This document shows positions 13,602 through 13,929 of a stretch of DNA of 13,929 nucleotides, in pieces. Below the pieces are notes generated by a model. It saw only the letters and a program-made list of their open reading frames with translations. It did no database searches and was not told where the DNA came from. This DNA comes from an uncultured Bacilli bacterium. GTDB taxonomy: Bacteria > Bacillota_I > Bacilli_A > RF39 > UBA660. Each line of letters starts with the position of its first letter. Position 1 is the first letter of the stretch. A program made the position numbers and the translations under genes. The stretch covers positions 1 through 13,929 of the forward strand of contig CANQOD010000016.1 in the NCBI GenBank assembly GCA_947625395.1, written 5' to 3'.

Positions 13602-13929
<328 letters not shown>

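Overview
Low-GC Gram-positive (Bacillota) chromosome, most like the Erysipelotrichia or their close relatives. This placement is an inference from three things: AT-rich sequence, strong AGGAGG-type ribosome binding sites with TGA used as a normal stop, and an unusually short 5S rRNA of about 106 nt. Every gene I accept lies on the minus strand and is transcribed right to left, in the same direction as the rRNA operon whose end lies at the right edge.

Layout, following transcription from right to left. (1) 13929-13435: 3' end of 23S rRNA, then 5S rRNA. (2) 13364-12813: a flavoprotein with four clustered cysteines and a TTG start, closed by a terminator. (3) 12726-11251: tsaE-tsaB-rimI, part of the t6A tRNA-modification set plus the ribosomal-protein acetyltransferase, closed by a terminator. 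(4) 11146-7935: a three-gene ABC exporter unit (ATPase, large permease, GntR/YtrA-type repressor) with a palindromic operator over its own promoter, closed by a terminator. (5) 7856-5275: tsaD, trpS and a macrodomain protein. (6) 5274-4936: a gene-free gap of about 340 bp with a decayed 45-bp repeat array whose plus-strand translation is Lys/Gln-rich. (7) 4892 to the left edge: a tightly packed operon with its own extended -10 promoter, encoding an AMP-forming acyl ligase, an acyl carrier protein, an Sfp-type phosphopantetheinyl transferase, two GT8 glycosyltransferases and a PlsC-like acyltransferase that runs off the window.

The first six regions are mostly housekeeping. The left operon is the part that may be undescribed. 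It carries everything needed to make a holo-carrier protein (PPTase), charge it with a carboxylic acid (ligase), build a sugar chain (two GT8 enzymes) and esterify something with the acyl group (PlsC-like), with no ketosynthase in view. The most economical reading is a dedicated route to an acylated glycan or glycolipid that uses pre-made fatty acids. This is inferred from gene content alone; the product is unknown.

Three transcription-unit boundaries (near 12770, 11220 and 7895) are built the same way: the terminator of one unit abuts or overlaps the promoter of the next.
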